Assembly: GCA_945890485.1 (NCBI GenBank)
Contig: CAMDCN010000005.1
Coordinates: forward strand, 1-64,000
Reading direction: 5' to 3'
DNA length: 64,000 nt
DNA from: Candidatus Sulfopaludibacter sp. SbA3
GTDB lineage: Bacteria > Acidobacteriota > Terriglobia > Bryobacterales > Bryobacteraceae
The notes under the pieces were generated by a model. That model saw only the letters and a list, made by a program, of their open reading frames with translations, made no database searches and was not told the origin of the DNA. Shown here in pieces: positions 36,379 to 44,171 of this stretch. The number at the start of each line of letters is the position of its first letter. The stretch's first letter is position 1. The position numbers and the translations under genes are program-made.

Positions 36379-37341
36379 TCAGGAAAGGAATTGGACCTCC
36401 TCTTCAATCACCAAGCCAAACCGCTCCCGAACTCTCCGCTTGAGTTCATTCAACAGCGCCACCAACTCAGCCGTCGATCCGCCACCCGAGTTATAGACCA
36501 GGTTGCCGTGATAGTCCGCCACGCGAATCGCGCCCACGGTCATGCCCTTCGCGCCGACCTGCTCGAGAAACCATCCCGCCGGAATCTTGCCTTCGCGGAT
36601 GACGTTGGCCGGCACCTGCGCCGCCACCTCCGGCGCCAACTCTCGCAGCAGCAGGTTCTTGAAGATCGAACCGGCGCATTGCATCGTCGGCGGGAACTTG
36701 GCGTCCCGCGTCGCGCGGATCTCCGCCGAACGCGCCTCTAGCGCCACCCGGTCCCCCGGCGTCAGCACCAGCCCGGCCGAAAGAATCTGCCAATCTTTAT
36801 TTCGTTTGAAGATGCTTTCCCGGTACCGGAATTCGCACTCCGCCCGGCTGAACTGGTGCACCTGATCGCGAATTACGAAACGAACCCAATCGATCCGTTC
36901 GGCGATCGACTGCCCGTACGCGCCAGCGTTTCCATAGATTGCCGCGCCCACCCAGCCCGGAATCCCCGCCATCGCTTCGAGGCCCGCCAAGCCGTTGGCA
37001 TTCGCGAAGTCGACCAGTGCATTGAGTTCGGCGCCGGCGTCGACGTGCACGGTCGAGCCCTCTACGGCCAACTCGGCCGCCGCGTACTGCAGCACCAGCC
37101 CCGGATAGCCGGCGTCGCTGACGATCAGGTTCGTCCCCCCGCCGATCGTCGTCCACGTCAGGCCGGACCCGGTCAGAACCCCGAGCGCCGCACGGTAGGC
37201 CGCCTCGTTCGCCGTTACCAGCAGCGCTTCGCAGGGCCCGCCGAGCCGGAATCGGGTGTAGTCCCGCAAAAGTGCGCCCGGTCGCACCGATAAGCCCGGG
37301 ATAGTCTGGAGACGCTCCAGTGCCGCGAGGGCCAAAGTCAT
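36379..37341 (-). CDS. murB: UDP-N-acetylmuramate dehydrogenase
   Basis: A 320-residue flavoenzyme that reduces UDP-GlcNAc-enolpyruvate in peptidoglycan synthesis. The FAD-binding segment is TWTTIGGGTNLIVSD, followed by GAELNALVDFANANGL and GIPGWVGAAIYGNAGAYG. The type-I style YRESIFKRN and a C-terminal AGSIFKN and AGWFLEQVGAKG follow. Length is typical. Its 5' end shares a perfect inverted initiation sequence with the divergent sigma-factor gene. Confidence 0.96.
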   Translation of the reverse strand: MTLALAALERLQTIPGLSVRPGALLRDYTRFRLGGPCEALLVTANEAAYRAALGVLTGSGLTWTTIGGGTNLIVSDAGYPGLVLQYAAAELAVEGSTVHVDAGAELNALVDFANANGLAGLEAMAGIPGWVGAAIYGNAGAYGQSIAERIDWVRFVIRDQVHQFSRAECEFRYRESIFKRNKDWQILSAGLVLTPGDRVALEARSAEIRATRDAKFPPTMQCAGSIFKNLLLRELAPEVAAQVPANVIREGKIPAGWFLEQVGAKGMTVGAIRVADYHGNLVYNSGGGSTAELVALLNELKRRVRERFGLVIEEEVQFLS

Positions 37342-37394
37342 TTTTCCGATTATGGCTAACCGCGATGCCGCGTGTCAGTCTAATCGGAAAAATG
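37339..37394. promoter_or_regulatory. Perfect inverted repeat spanning both start codons of murB and the sigma factor
   Basis: TAATCGGAAAAATG occurs at 37381-37394 on the plus strand and as its exact reverse complement at 37339-37352. Both copies end in the ATG of the gene that they precede. The two arms are 28 bp apart, so the whole divergent intergenic region is one large palindrome. It could be a shared operator or matched translation-initiation signals. No clear promoter boxes were found between the arms. Confidence 0.75.
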
Positions 37395-37928
37395 CACGAG
37401 ATCGATCTCACGGTGGTCAGCCGGGTGCAAGCAGGCGAAAAGGACGCGTTCGGACTCCTCGTCGAACGCCACAGCCAAAGTGTGTTCCGCGTCGCCTTTC
37501 GCATCACCGGCAACGAAACCGACGCGGACGAAATTGTGCAGGAGACGTTTTTGCGAGCCTACCGGGAGATCCATCGCTATGAGTCGCGGGCCAGTTTTTC
37601 CACGTGGATTCATACGATTGCAAGGAATCTCGCGCTGGACTCGCTGCGGAAGAACAAACCCGGAGCGCCGGACCTGGAACTGGTCTCAACCGCTCCCACC
37701 CCGGAGCGGCTGGTCTCTTCCAAGCTGCTGGGGGAACGGATTTCGGAGGCGATGAAGCAGTTGAGTCCTCATGAACGGGTGGCCTTCACCATGCGGCACT
37801 ACGACGGAGTGCCGCTTGTCGAGATCGGCGAATCGCTCGGCCTGAGCGAAAACGCAACGAAACAAAGTATCTTTCGGGCGGTCCGCAAATTGCGGCGGGC
37901 GCTCCTCCCCTGGGTGACGCTGACATGA
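37392..37928 (+). CDS. ECF-type RNA polymerase sigma factor
   Basis: A 178-residue sigma factor with region 2 (FGLLVERHSQSVFRVAFRITG and DADEIVQETFLRAYREI) and region 4 (MKQLSPHERVAFTMRHYDG and VEIGESLGLSENATKQSIFRA). Region 3 is absent, as in ECF factors. The ATG at 37392 was chosen because it begins the conserved N-terminus; an upstream open frame overlaps the murB start. The zinc anti-sigma gene overlaps its end (ATGA), so the pair is coupled. Confidence 0.93.
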   Translation: MHEIDLTVVSRVQAGEKDAFGLLVERHSQSVFRVAFRITGNETDADEIVQETFLRAYREIHRYESRASFSTWIHTIARNLALDSLRKNKPGAPDLELVSTAPTPERLVSSKLLGERISEAMKQLSPHERVAFTMRHYDGVPLVEIGESLGLSENATKQSIFRAVRKLRRALLPWVTLT

Positions 37929-38632
37929 ATCATCTTTCTGAAGAACAATTAATTCTTCATTACTACGGCGAAGCCGGGCCGGATAGCGCCGAAACTCATC
38001 TGGACGAGTGCCCAGACTGCCGGACCGCCTATCAGGGCCTGCAACGGGTGTTGAACTCGCTCGACGCCGCGCCGGTGCCGGAACGCGGTCCGGACTATGG
38101 CCGCCAAGTTTGGCAGAAGGTCAGGCAGCAGGCGGAGCCGCGGCGCGGCTGGCCCCGGTCGGCATTTCTGTTGGCCGTGGCGGCAGCGGTCCTCGTCGGG
38201 GCCTTCCTTGCTGGTTCAGCGTTTGAGCGAGCGAGAATCCCAGCACCGCCTGCGGTGGCGGCGGTGGATGACCCTACGCCTCGGCTGCTGCGGGTCGCTC
38301 TCGACGGCCATCTGGCCAGCAGCTTGATGGTGCTGTCCGAAATTCAGAACGCTCCGGCCGGCGCGATGGATATCTCCTGGCAGCAACAACATGCGGAGCA
38401 ACTGCTCGGCGACAACCGGATCTACAAGCAGACGGCGGAGAACGCGCAGGAGGCTCGCGTAGGCCAGTTGCTGGCCGGACTCGAAGAGATCCTGCTTGAA
38501 ATCGCCCACAGCCCCGCGAAGCTGGACCCCAAACAACTCAATAGTCTGCGGGCCCGCATCGCCCGCAAAGGCATCGTATTTGAAATTCGCATTCTGGCGG
38601 CAGAGCCGGCCATGGAAAAAGGAATCTTATGA
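37925..38632 (+). CDS. Zinc-binding anti-sigma factor, membrane-bound
   Basis: This 235-residue protein has the ZAS motif H-x3-C-x2-C (HLDECPDC) near residues 24-31 and one hydrophobic helix at about 77-98. A periplasmic helical domain follows. It would hold the partner sigma factor inactive at the membrane until a signal arrives. The stop overlaps the start of the next gene. The tail is rich in charged helices and has no recognised sensor domain. Confidence 0.85.
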   Translation: MNHLSEEQLILHYYGEAGPDSAETHLDECPDCRTAYQGLQRVLNSLDAAPVPERGPDYGRQVWQKVRQQAEPRRGWPRSAFLLAVAAAVLVGAFLAGSAFERARIPAPPAVAAVDDPTPRLLRVALDGHLASSLMVLSEIQNAPAGAMDISWQQQHAEQLLGDNRIYKQTAENAQEARVGQLLAGLEEILLEIAHSPAKLDPKQLNSLRARIARKGIVFEIRILAAEPAMEKGIL

Positions 38633-39723
38633 TCTCAGTTACTTTCTTTGAACTCACGCGTAGAACCGTTCGTATCTGCCTAACAGAAATGACCCTGGCT
38701 CTGATCAGCTTCGGACAACCGGCTCCGCCGACGCCTCCGTCTCCCCCCACCCCTCCCGCGCCACCGGCCAAATTCGCATGGGCGGGCCGGGATTCCTATG
38801 AACGTGCTGCCCGCGAGCTAGACCGCAAACAGTATGAACGCGCTGCCGAGATGTTTGGCCAGGTAGCCGAGCGGAAGGCCGCCCGCGCGGATGGCGCTTT
38901 GTACTGGAAAGCCTATTCTCTCTCCCGTCTCGGCCGCTCTACGGAAGCGTTGGCCGCGCTTGCCGACCTCGAAAAGACTTATCCCAAAAGCGGCTGGCTG
39001 AACGACGCCCGTGCCCTCGCCGTCGAGACGAAGCAGGCCGCCGGTCAGCCCCCTCGCCCGGAATCGGAAGAGGATGAAGAGCTGAAGCTGATCGCGATTA
39101 ACGGGCTGATGCATAGCGACCCCGAAGCCGCCGTGCCGATGCTGGAAAAAGTTCTGAATTCGCCGAAGAACGGGCCGAGGCTTAAGAAGCGCGCGCTGTT
39201 CGTTCTGGCGCAGGGACGCAGTCCGCGTTCCCGCGAGATCGTCACCAGCTACGCCAAGGGCGGCAGCAATCCGGACCTGCAAGCGACAGCCGTCGAGTAC
39301 CTCGGCGTGCTGAACACGCCGGAGTCCCGGCAGGCTTTGGCTGACCTGTACTCCACGACGTCCGACGTGAACGTGAAGCGCGCTGTGCTGCGCGGGTTCA
39401 TGATCGGCCGCGACAAAGAACGTCTACTGATGGCCGCGAAGTCCGAAAGCAACCCGGAGTTGCGCCGTGAAGCGCTGCACATGCTCGGAGCCACGGGCGG
39501 CCATGCGGAACTCGCTCAGTTGTATCCCAGCGAAACGGACAAGAACGCCAAGCGGGCCATTCTCGACGGTCTCGCCGCGAGCCGCAAGGCGGAGTTACTG
39601 ATCGAGATTGCCCGCAAAGAGACCGACAGCGAATTGAAGCGGTCAGCCGTCGAACGGCTGACCGGAATGAAAAGCAAAGAAGCAACCGCCTACTTGGTCG
39701 AGTTGCTTGGGAAAGACGAATGA
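38629..39723 (+). CDS. Exported TPR/HEAT-repeat protein
   Basis: A 364-residue protein. The first 35 residues contain a hydrophobic segment (MTLALISFG), which may be a signal from a second ATG at residue 21. It is followed by a proline-rich linker of repeated PP(T/S/A)P units. A tetratricopeptide-like part lies at about residues 60-120 (DRKQYERAAEMFGQVAERK). HEAT-like repeats fill residues 130-360 (for example RREALHMLGATGGHAELAQL). It sits between the anti-sigma and ABC genes with 4-base overlaps at both ends. It may be a scaffold or sensor for the anti-sigma factor. Confidence 0.8.
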   Translation: MISVTFFELTRRTVRICLTEMTLALISFGQPAPPTPPSPPTPPAPPAKFAWAGRDSYERAARELDRKQYERAAEMFGQVAERKAARADGALYWKAYSLSRLGRSTEALAALADLEKTYPKSGWLNDARALAVETKQAAGQPPRPESEEDEELKLIAINGLMHSDPEAAVPMLEKVLNSPKNGPRLKKRALFVLAQGRSPRSREIVTSYAKGGSNPDLQATAVEYLGVLNTPESRQALADLYSTTSDVNVKRAVLRGFMIGRDKERLLMAAKSESNPELRREALHMLGATGGHAELAQLYPSETDKNAKRAILDGLAASRKAELLIEIARKETDSELKRSAVERLTGMKSKEATAYLVELLGKDE

Positions 39724-40421
39724 CACCTATTATTGAAATGACTAGCGTCAGCAAGCGCTTCGTGACCGACGAAGTGGAGACCCACGCCCTGCAAGGGATC
39801 GAAATGCAGATTGAGCGCGGCGAGTATGTCGCCATCTCCGGTCCTTCCGGTTGCGGGAAGTCGACGCTACTGGCGATTCTTGGTCTACTCGATTCCCCGA
39901 GTGGCGGTAGCTATACCCTGAATGGCCATGCCGTCAGCGGGCTGAAGGCCGGAGAGAGAGCGCGGATTCGCAACCGTGAGATTGGCTTCATCTTTCAGGC
40001 CTTCAATCTAATCGGCGATTTGACCGTCTATGAAAACGTCGAACTGCCACTGACGTACCGCAACATGCCGGCGTCCGAACGCAAAAAGGCGGTCCGCGAT
40101 GCCCTGGAACGGGTCAGCATGAGCCATCGCGAACGGCACTACCCCTCGCAGCTCTCGGGCGGTCAGCAACAGCGTGTCGCCGTGGCCCGGGCCTTGGCCG
40201 GCAACCCCTCCATCCTGCTCGCTGACGAGCCCACCGGCAACCTCGATTCGCAGAACGGCGAACAGGTGATGGCGCTGCTCGAAGAGCTGCACCGCGGTGG
40301 CGCGACCATTTGCATGGTCACACACGACCCGCGTTTCGCCAACCTGGCGGGACGGAGTGTCCATCTCTTTGATGGCCGTATCGTCGAAGAGTCCCGCCGG
40401 CAGGTCGTCGCTTCCGCGTAA
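39720..40421 (+). CDS. ABC transporter ATPase, LolD/MacB type
   Basis: A 233-residue ATPase with Walker A GPSGCGKST (about residues 40-48), Q-loop GFIFQAFNLI, signature LSGGQQQRVAVARAL and Walker B ILLADEPTGNLD, all intact. The LolD/MacB/FtsE subfamily works with FtsX-like permeases. No permease gene follows: the next gene encodes a DUF2461 protein. The ATPase is the last gene of a four-gene overlapped operon led by the sigma factor. Confidence 0.93.
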   Translation: MTPIIEMTSVSKRFVTDEVETHALQGIEMQIERGEYVAISGPSGCGKSTLLAILGLLDSPSGGSYTLNGHAVSGLKAGERARIRNREIGFIFQAFNLIGDLTVYENVELPLTYRNMPASERKKAVRDALERVSMSHRERHYPSQLSGGQQQRVAVARALAGNPSILLADEPTGNLDSQNGEQVMALLEELHRGGATICMVTHDPRFANLAGRSVHLFDGRIVEESRRQVVASA

Positions 40422-40430
40422 TCTGGAAGC

Positions 40431-41141
40431 ATGGCAACAGCGTTCCGCGGCTTCCCGGAAGCCGGCTTCGATTTCCTGTGCGAACTCAAGGACAACAATC
40501 AGCGCGACTGGTTCCAACCGCGCAAGGAGGTCTATGAGTCTGCGGTGAAGGCTCCGATGACGGATCTGGTGGAGGCGTTGAACGCCGAGTTCGCCCGCTT
40601 CGCGCCGGAGTACATTACGGAGCCGAAGCGCGCCATGCACCGGATCTACCGGGACGTCCGGTTCAGCAAGAACAAGAACCCCTACAAGACCAACTCCTCG
40701 GCCAGCTTCCATGTTTCGGCGGAAGACAAGGAGTCGATGGCCGGGTTCTACTTCTCGGTCTCGCCATTCCAGATTGAATTCGCGGGCGGCGTCTATATGC
40801 CCCAACCCGATCAAATGTTGGCGATCCGGAATCGCATCGCCTCCGAACTGGACGAATGGACCGCCTTGGTGGAGAACAAAAGCCGAAAGAGAGTCTTGGG
40901 CGAACTGCAGGGCGACTCTCTCACCCGGCCGCCGAAGGGCTTTCCAAAGGACCATCCGGCCGATTTCTGGATTCGGAAGAAGCAGTGGCTCTATTGGGAT
41001 ACGAGTGTCGATCCTTCGCTGGCGCTCAGCGGGAAGTTCGTCAAGGAAACCACCCGGCGGTTCGAGGCGATGTACCCGGTGATTCAGTTCCTGAACGGCG
41101 CCATGGGCAAGAAGAAGGCTAGCCATTCGGACTTCTTCTAG
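40431..41141 (+). CDS. DUF2461 domain protein
   Basis: A 236-residue protein of the TIGR02453 family. Family hallmarks are FRGFPEAGFDFLCELKDNN, NQRDWFQPRKEVYE, MHRIYRDVRFSKNKNPYKTN and LTRPPKGFPKDHP. The function is unknown; it occurs widely in bacteria as a single-domain soluble protein. It starts nine bases after the ABC gene, on the same strand. Confidence 0.9.
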   Translation: MATAFRGFPEAGFDFLCELKDNNQRDWFQPRKEVYESAVKAPMTDLVEALNAEFARFAPEYITEPKRAMHRIYRDVRFSKNKNPYKTNSSASFHVSAEDKESMAGFYFSVSPFQIEFAGGVYMPQPDQMLAIRNRIASELDEWTALVENKSRKRVLGELQGDSLTRPPKGFPKDHPADFWIRKKQWLYWDTSVDPSLALSGKFVKETTRRFEAMYPVIQFLNGAMGKKKASHSDFF

Positions 41142-41181
41142 GGCCTTCCGATCCCCCTAGTTGCCATTCGGTTGCATTGTT

Positions 41182-41210
41182 TTGACGCAAAAGAGGAAAC
41201 GCCCTTATCC
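41182..41210 (+). promoter_or_regulatory. Possible promoter of the nuo cluster
   Basis: TTGACG (41182-41187) and TTATCC (41205-41210) are 17 bp apart in the 132-bp gap before nuoC. TACAAT at 41221-41226 is an alternative -10 without a good -35. The gap otherwise holds no gene. Confidence 0.35.
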
Positions 41211-41273
41211 TGATAGGGATTACAATGGAGGGTTGAACCTTCCGGTGCATTTGACGCGCCAGTCCCCCATTTG

Positions 41274-41819
41274 ATGGCAGAAGAACCAAAACCCGTGAAG
41301 GCTCCGGCCGTGATGGCCACTGTTCCGTGGGAAGGTCCTATTCCGGATCTGCTGCGCGAACATTTCGGCGCGGCGGTGCTCGAAACCAGCTCGTACCTGG
41401 ATCAGCCGTTTGCCGTTGTCACGCTTCCGGCCATGGTGCCGGCGCTCGAACTCCTTCATGCCGAAGCGGATTTTGACTACCTGGTCGATATCACCGCCGT
41501 TGACTACCCGAAGCGGACCCCCCGGTTTGAACTTGTCTATATCGTCTATAGCCACCTCCGCAATGAACGGATCCGGCTGAAAGCGGCCGTCGGGCTGGGT
41601 GAGCAGCCGCTCTCCGCAGTGCCAGTTTTTGTCGGAGCCAACTGGCTGGAGCGGGAAGTCTACGATATGTTCGGGATTACGTTCTCGGGCCATCCGGATC
41701 CGCGCCGCATTCTGATGCCGGATGAATGGACGGGCTTTCCGCTGCGTAAAGACTACGGCATCGTGGAAATGGACAATCGCTGGGTGCAAGCGAACCTCGG
41801 CATCGAGAGCGGCCAATGA
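41274..41819 (+). CDS. nuoC: NADH-quinone oxidoreductase subunit C
   Basis: A 181-residue peripheral-arm subunit of complex I. The family core is [13 protein letters not shown], followed by [32 protein letters not shown]. The ATG at 41274 starts a short charged tail; no ribosome-binding site is seen. It is the first gene of a nine-gene overlapped cluster and it overlaps nuoD. The fused nuoCD form is not used. Confidence 0.95.
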   Translation: MAEEPKPVKAPAVMATVPWEGPIPDLLREHFGAAVLETSSYLDQPFAVVTLPAMVPALELLHAEADFDYLVDITAVDYPKRTPRFELVYIVYSHLRNERIRLKAAVGLGEQPLSAVPVFVGANWLEREVYDMFGITFSGHPDPRRILMPDEWTGFPLRKDYGIVEMDNRWVQANLGIESGQ

Positions 41820-42919
41820 CGTCGCTTGACAGTAACGAGATGGTCCTCAACATGGGGCCGCAGCATCCCTCTACGCACGGGGTGCTCCGCATCGTGCTGA
41901 AGCTTGATGGCGAGCGGGTGACGGGCACCGATTGCATCATCGGCTACCTGCATCGCGGCGTCGAGAAGATCGCGGAAAACCGCACGTATGTGCAGTTCGC
42001 GCCGTACGTGGACCGGATGGACTATTTGGCCGCCGTCTCGAACGGGTTGGGCTATTGTCTGGCCGTGGAGAAGTTGATGAACGCCGTCGCGACGCCGCGC
42101 GCGCAGGCGGTTCGCGTGATTCTGACGGAGCTCAACCGCATCGCCTCGCACCTGCTGTGGCTGGGAACGCATGCGCTCGATATCGGCGCGATCACGCCGC
42201 TGTTCTATACGCTGCGGGAGCGGGAAGCGGTCCTGAAGATTTTCGAGAACTATTGCGGGGCGCGGCTGACGACGCACGCCTTCCGCATCGGCGGCTTGCA
42301 GTACGAGTTGTACGACGGCTTCGAGAAAGAAGTGGAAGCCTTCTGCACCCAGTTTCTGCCAAAGGTAGACGAGTACGAGGAGTTGCTGAGCGGCAACCGC
42401 ATCTGGCGGGAACGGCTGCGCGGTGTCGGCGTCATTGATGTCGAGACGTGTAAGCGGTTTGGCGTTACCGGGCCGGTGCTCCGCGCTGCCGGGCTGGCTT
42501 GGGATCTGCGTAAGTCTCAGCCGTACTCGGGCTACGAACAGTATGAGTTCGACGTGCCGACGCGTACGTCCGGCGATACGCTGGACCGCTACTTCGTCCG
42601 GCTCGACGAGATGCGTCAGTCCGTGCGCATTATCCGGCAGGCGGTAGCGAACATTCCGTCGGGACCGATCATGACGAAGATCGCCAAGGTCGTCAAGCCA
42701 GCGGTGGGCGAAGCGTACGTTTCGATTGAAGCGCCGAAGGGCGAACTCGGCTATTACATTGTGAGCGACGGCACGACGCATCCCTATCGGCTGCGCGTTC
42801 GCCCGCCTTCGTTTGTCAATCTGCAGGCTCTGGGCCACATGGCGAAAGGGGCGTTGGTGGCGGATGTCGTGGCGATCATCGGGACCATCGATATCGTGCT
42901 CGGCGAGGTGGACCGATGA
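41816..42919 (+). CDS. nuoD: NADH-quinone oxidoreductase subunit D
   Basis: A 367-residue 49-kDa-type subunit that lines the quinone-binding site. Family features are [50 protein letters not shown] and a C-terminal [13 protein letters not shown]...RPPSF segment. It pairs with NuoB, which is not encoded in this window. Overlaps with neighbours are 4 bases on both sides. Confidence 0.97.
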   Translation: MTSLDSNEMVLNMGPQHPSTHGVLRIVLKLDGERVTGTDCIIGYLHRGVEKIAENRTYVQFAPYVDRMDYLAAVSNGLGYCLAVEKLMNAVATPRAQAVRVILTELNRIASHLLWLGTHALDIGAITPLFYTLREREAVLKIFENYCGARLTTHAFRIGGLQYELYDGFEKEVEAFCTQFLPKVDEYEELLSGNRIWRERLRGVGVIDVETCKRFGVTGPVLRAAGLAWDLRKSQPYSGYEQYEFDVPTRTSGDTLDRYFVRLDEMRQSVRIIRQAVANIPSGPIMTKIAKVVKPAVGEAYVSIEAPKGELGYYIVSDGTTHPYRLRVRPPSFVNLQALGHMAKGALVADVVAIIGTIDIVLGEVDR

Positions 42920-43371
42920 TGAAATTCCTCCGCAGCTTTTTATTGATCGACCTGCTCCAAGGGCTGTGGGTAACGTTCCGGCATCAGAGCCCGAGCCAGA
43001 TTGAGACTGAGCAGTATCCCAGCGAGCGCCCGGCCGTGAGCGAGCGGTACCGGGGCGCGCCGCGGCTGAACGTGCATCCGGAAACGCAGGAAACGCTCTG
43101 TATTTCGTGCAATTTGTGCGCGGTGGCGTGCCCGGAGAATCTGATTGTGGTGGGCAGTGTCCGCAACCCGGAGACGAAGCGTAAAGACCTGGTGACCTTC
43201 ACCTACGACCTTTCCCGCTGCATGTTTTGCGGCCTGTGCGAAGACGCCTGCCCGGTGGACGCGCTCGAGCTCACACAAGACTTCGAAATTGCCAGCTATA
43301 CTCGCGAAGGTCTCATTTGGGACCGCCAAGCCCTGGAGGAGGGGCCCCGGCCCACCCAATACCGGCAATGA
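42916..43371 (+). CDS. nuoI: NADH-quinone oxidoreductase subunit I
   Basis: A 151-residue subunit with two 4Fe-4S ferredoxin motifs, [12 protein letters not shown] and [12 protein letters not shown] (clusters N6a/N6b). The N-terminus has the amphipathic membrane-contact helix. It carries electrons towards the quinone site. The start overlaps nuoD (ATGATG) and the end overlaps nuoJ. Confidence 0.96.
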   Translation: MMKFLRSFLLIDLLQGLWVTFRHQSPSQIETEQYPSERPAVSERYRGAPRLNVHPETQETLCISCNLCAVACPENLIVVGSVRNPETKRKDLVTFTYDLSRCMFCGLCEDACPVDALELTQDFEIASYTREGLIWDRQALEEGPRPTQYRQ

Positions 43372-43862
43372 CTCTGGAAGCTTTTTTCTTTTACGCGTTC
43401 ACGACGCTCGCCTTGGGCGGCGCCACGCTGGCGATCACCCGGCGCAGCGCCGTACATGCGGCCATCTCATTGATGGTGTCGCTGCTTGGCGTGGCGGGGC
43501 TGTATTTGCTGCTGAACGCGGAGTTCCTGTTTGTCTCGCAGATCATCCTCTACATCGGCGGGATTCTGTTGCTGTTCCTGTTTGTGATCATGCTGGTGAA
43601 CCTGGACGCGGGGCGCGGCTTGCGGCAGTTCCATCAGCGCTGGCCGCTGGGCGCCGCGGTGACGGCGATTGCTGGCGTAGCGTTCGCGATTCTGTGGAGC
43701 CGGGCGAAGTTGCCGCCGTCGCAGACGATGCCCGATGTCGGCAACGTCGAACTGGTGGCCGATACCCTGTTGCAGGATTACCTGGTGCCGTTTGAAGTGG
43801 TCTCGTTGCTGCTGCTGGTGGCAGTGGTCGGCAGCGTTCTTCTGGCGAGGAAACGCGCGTGA
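43368..43862 (+). CDS. nuoJ: NADH-quinone oxidoreductase subunit J
   Basis: A 164-residue membrane subunit with five hydrophobic helices. The family helix [20 protein letters not shown] is present with the conserved Y/G break. The ATG overlapping the nuoI stop was chosen over a longer upstream open frame, which only reads through nuoI in another frame. Confidence 0.95.
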   Translation: MTLEAFFFYAFTTLALGGATLAITRRSAVHAAISLMVSLLGVAGLYLLLNAEFLFVSQIILYIGGILLLFLFVIMLVNLDAGRGLRQFHQRWPLGAAVTAIAGVAFAILWSRAKLPPSQTMPDVGNVELVADTLLQDYLVPFEVVSLLLLVAVVGSVLLARKRA

Positions 43863-44161
43863 TTACGACGATGCACTATGTCGCCGTCAGCTTGGCGATG
43901 CTGCTGATTGGTACCGCGGGCCTGCTGACCCGCCGGAATATTGTCATCATCCTGATGTCGATTGAGCTGATTTTGAACGCGGTGAATATCAACCTGGTGG
44001 CTTTCTCGAAGCACCATGGGAACGCCGCCGGCCAAGTGTTTGCGATCTTTGTGATCGCGGTTGCCGTGGCTGAGGCGGCCGTGGGATTGGGCATTCTGCT
44101 CGCATTGTTCCGGAACCGTGAAACGGTGCAGGTCGATGAAGTCGACCTGTTGAAATGGTAG
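43859..44161 (+). CDS. nuoK: NADH-quinone oxidoreductase subunit K
   Basis: A 100-residue membrane subunit with three helices and the conserved glutamates in [17 protein letters not shown] and [16 protein letters not shown]. It starts at a GTG overlapping the nuoJ stop (GTGA). Typical length. Confidence 0.96.
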   Translation: MITTMHYVAVSLAMLLIGTAGLLTRRNIVIILMSIELILNAVNINLVAFSKHHGNAAGQVFAIFVIAVAVAEAAVGLGILLALFRNRETVQVDEVDLLKW

Positions 44162-44171
44162 GACCGGCCAG

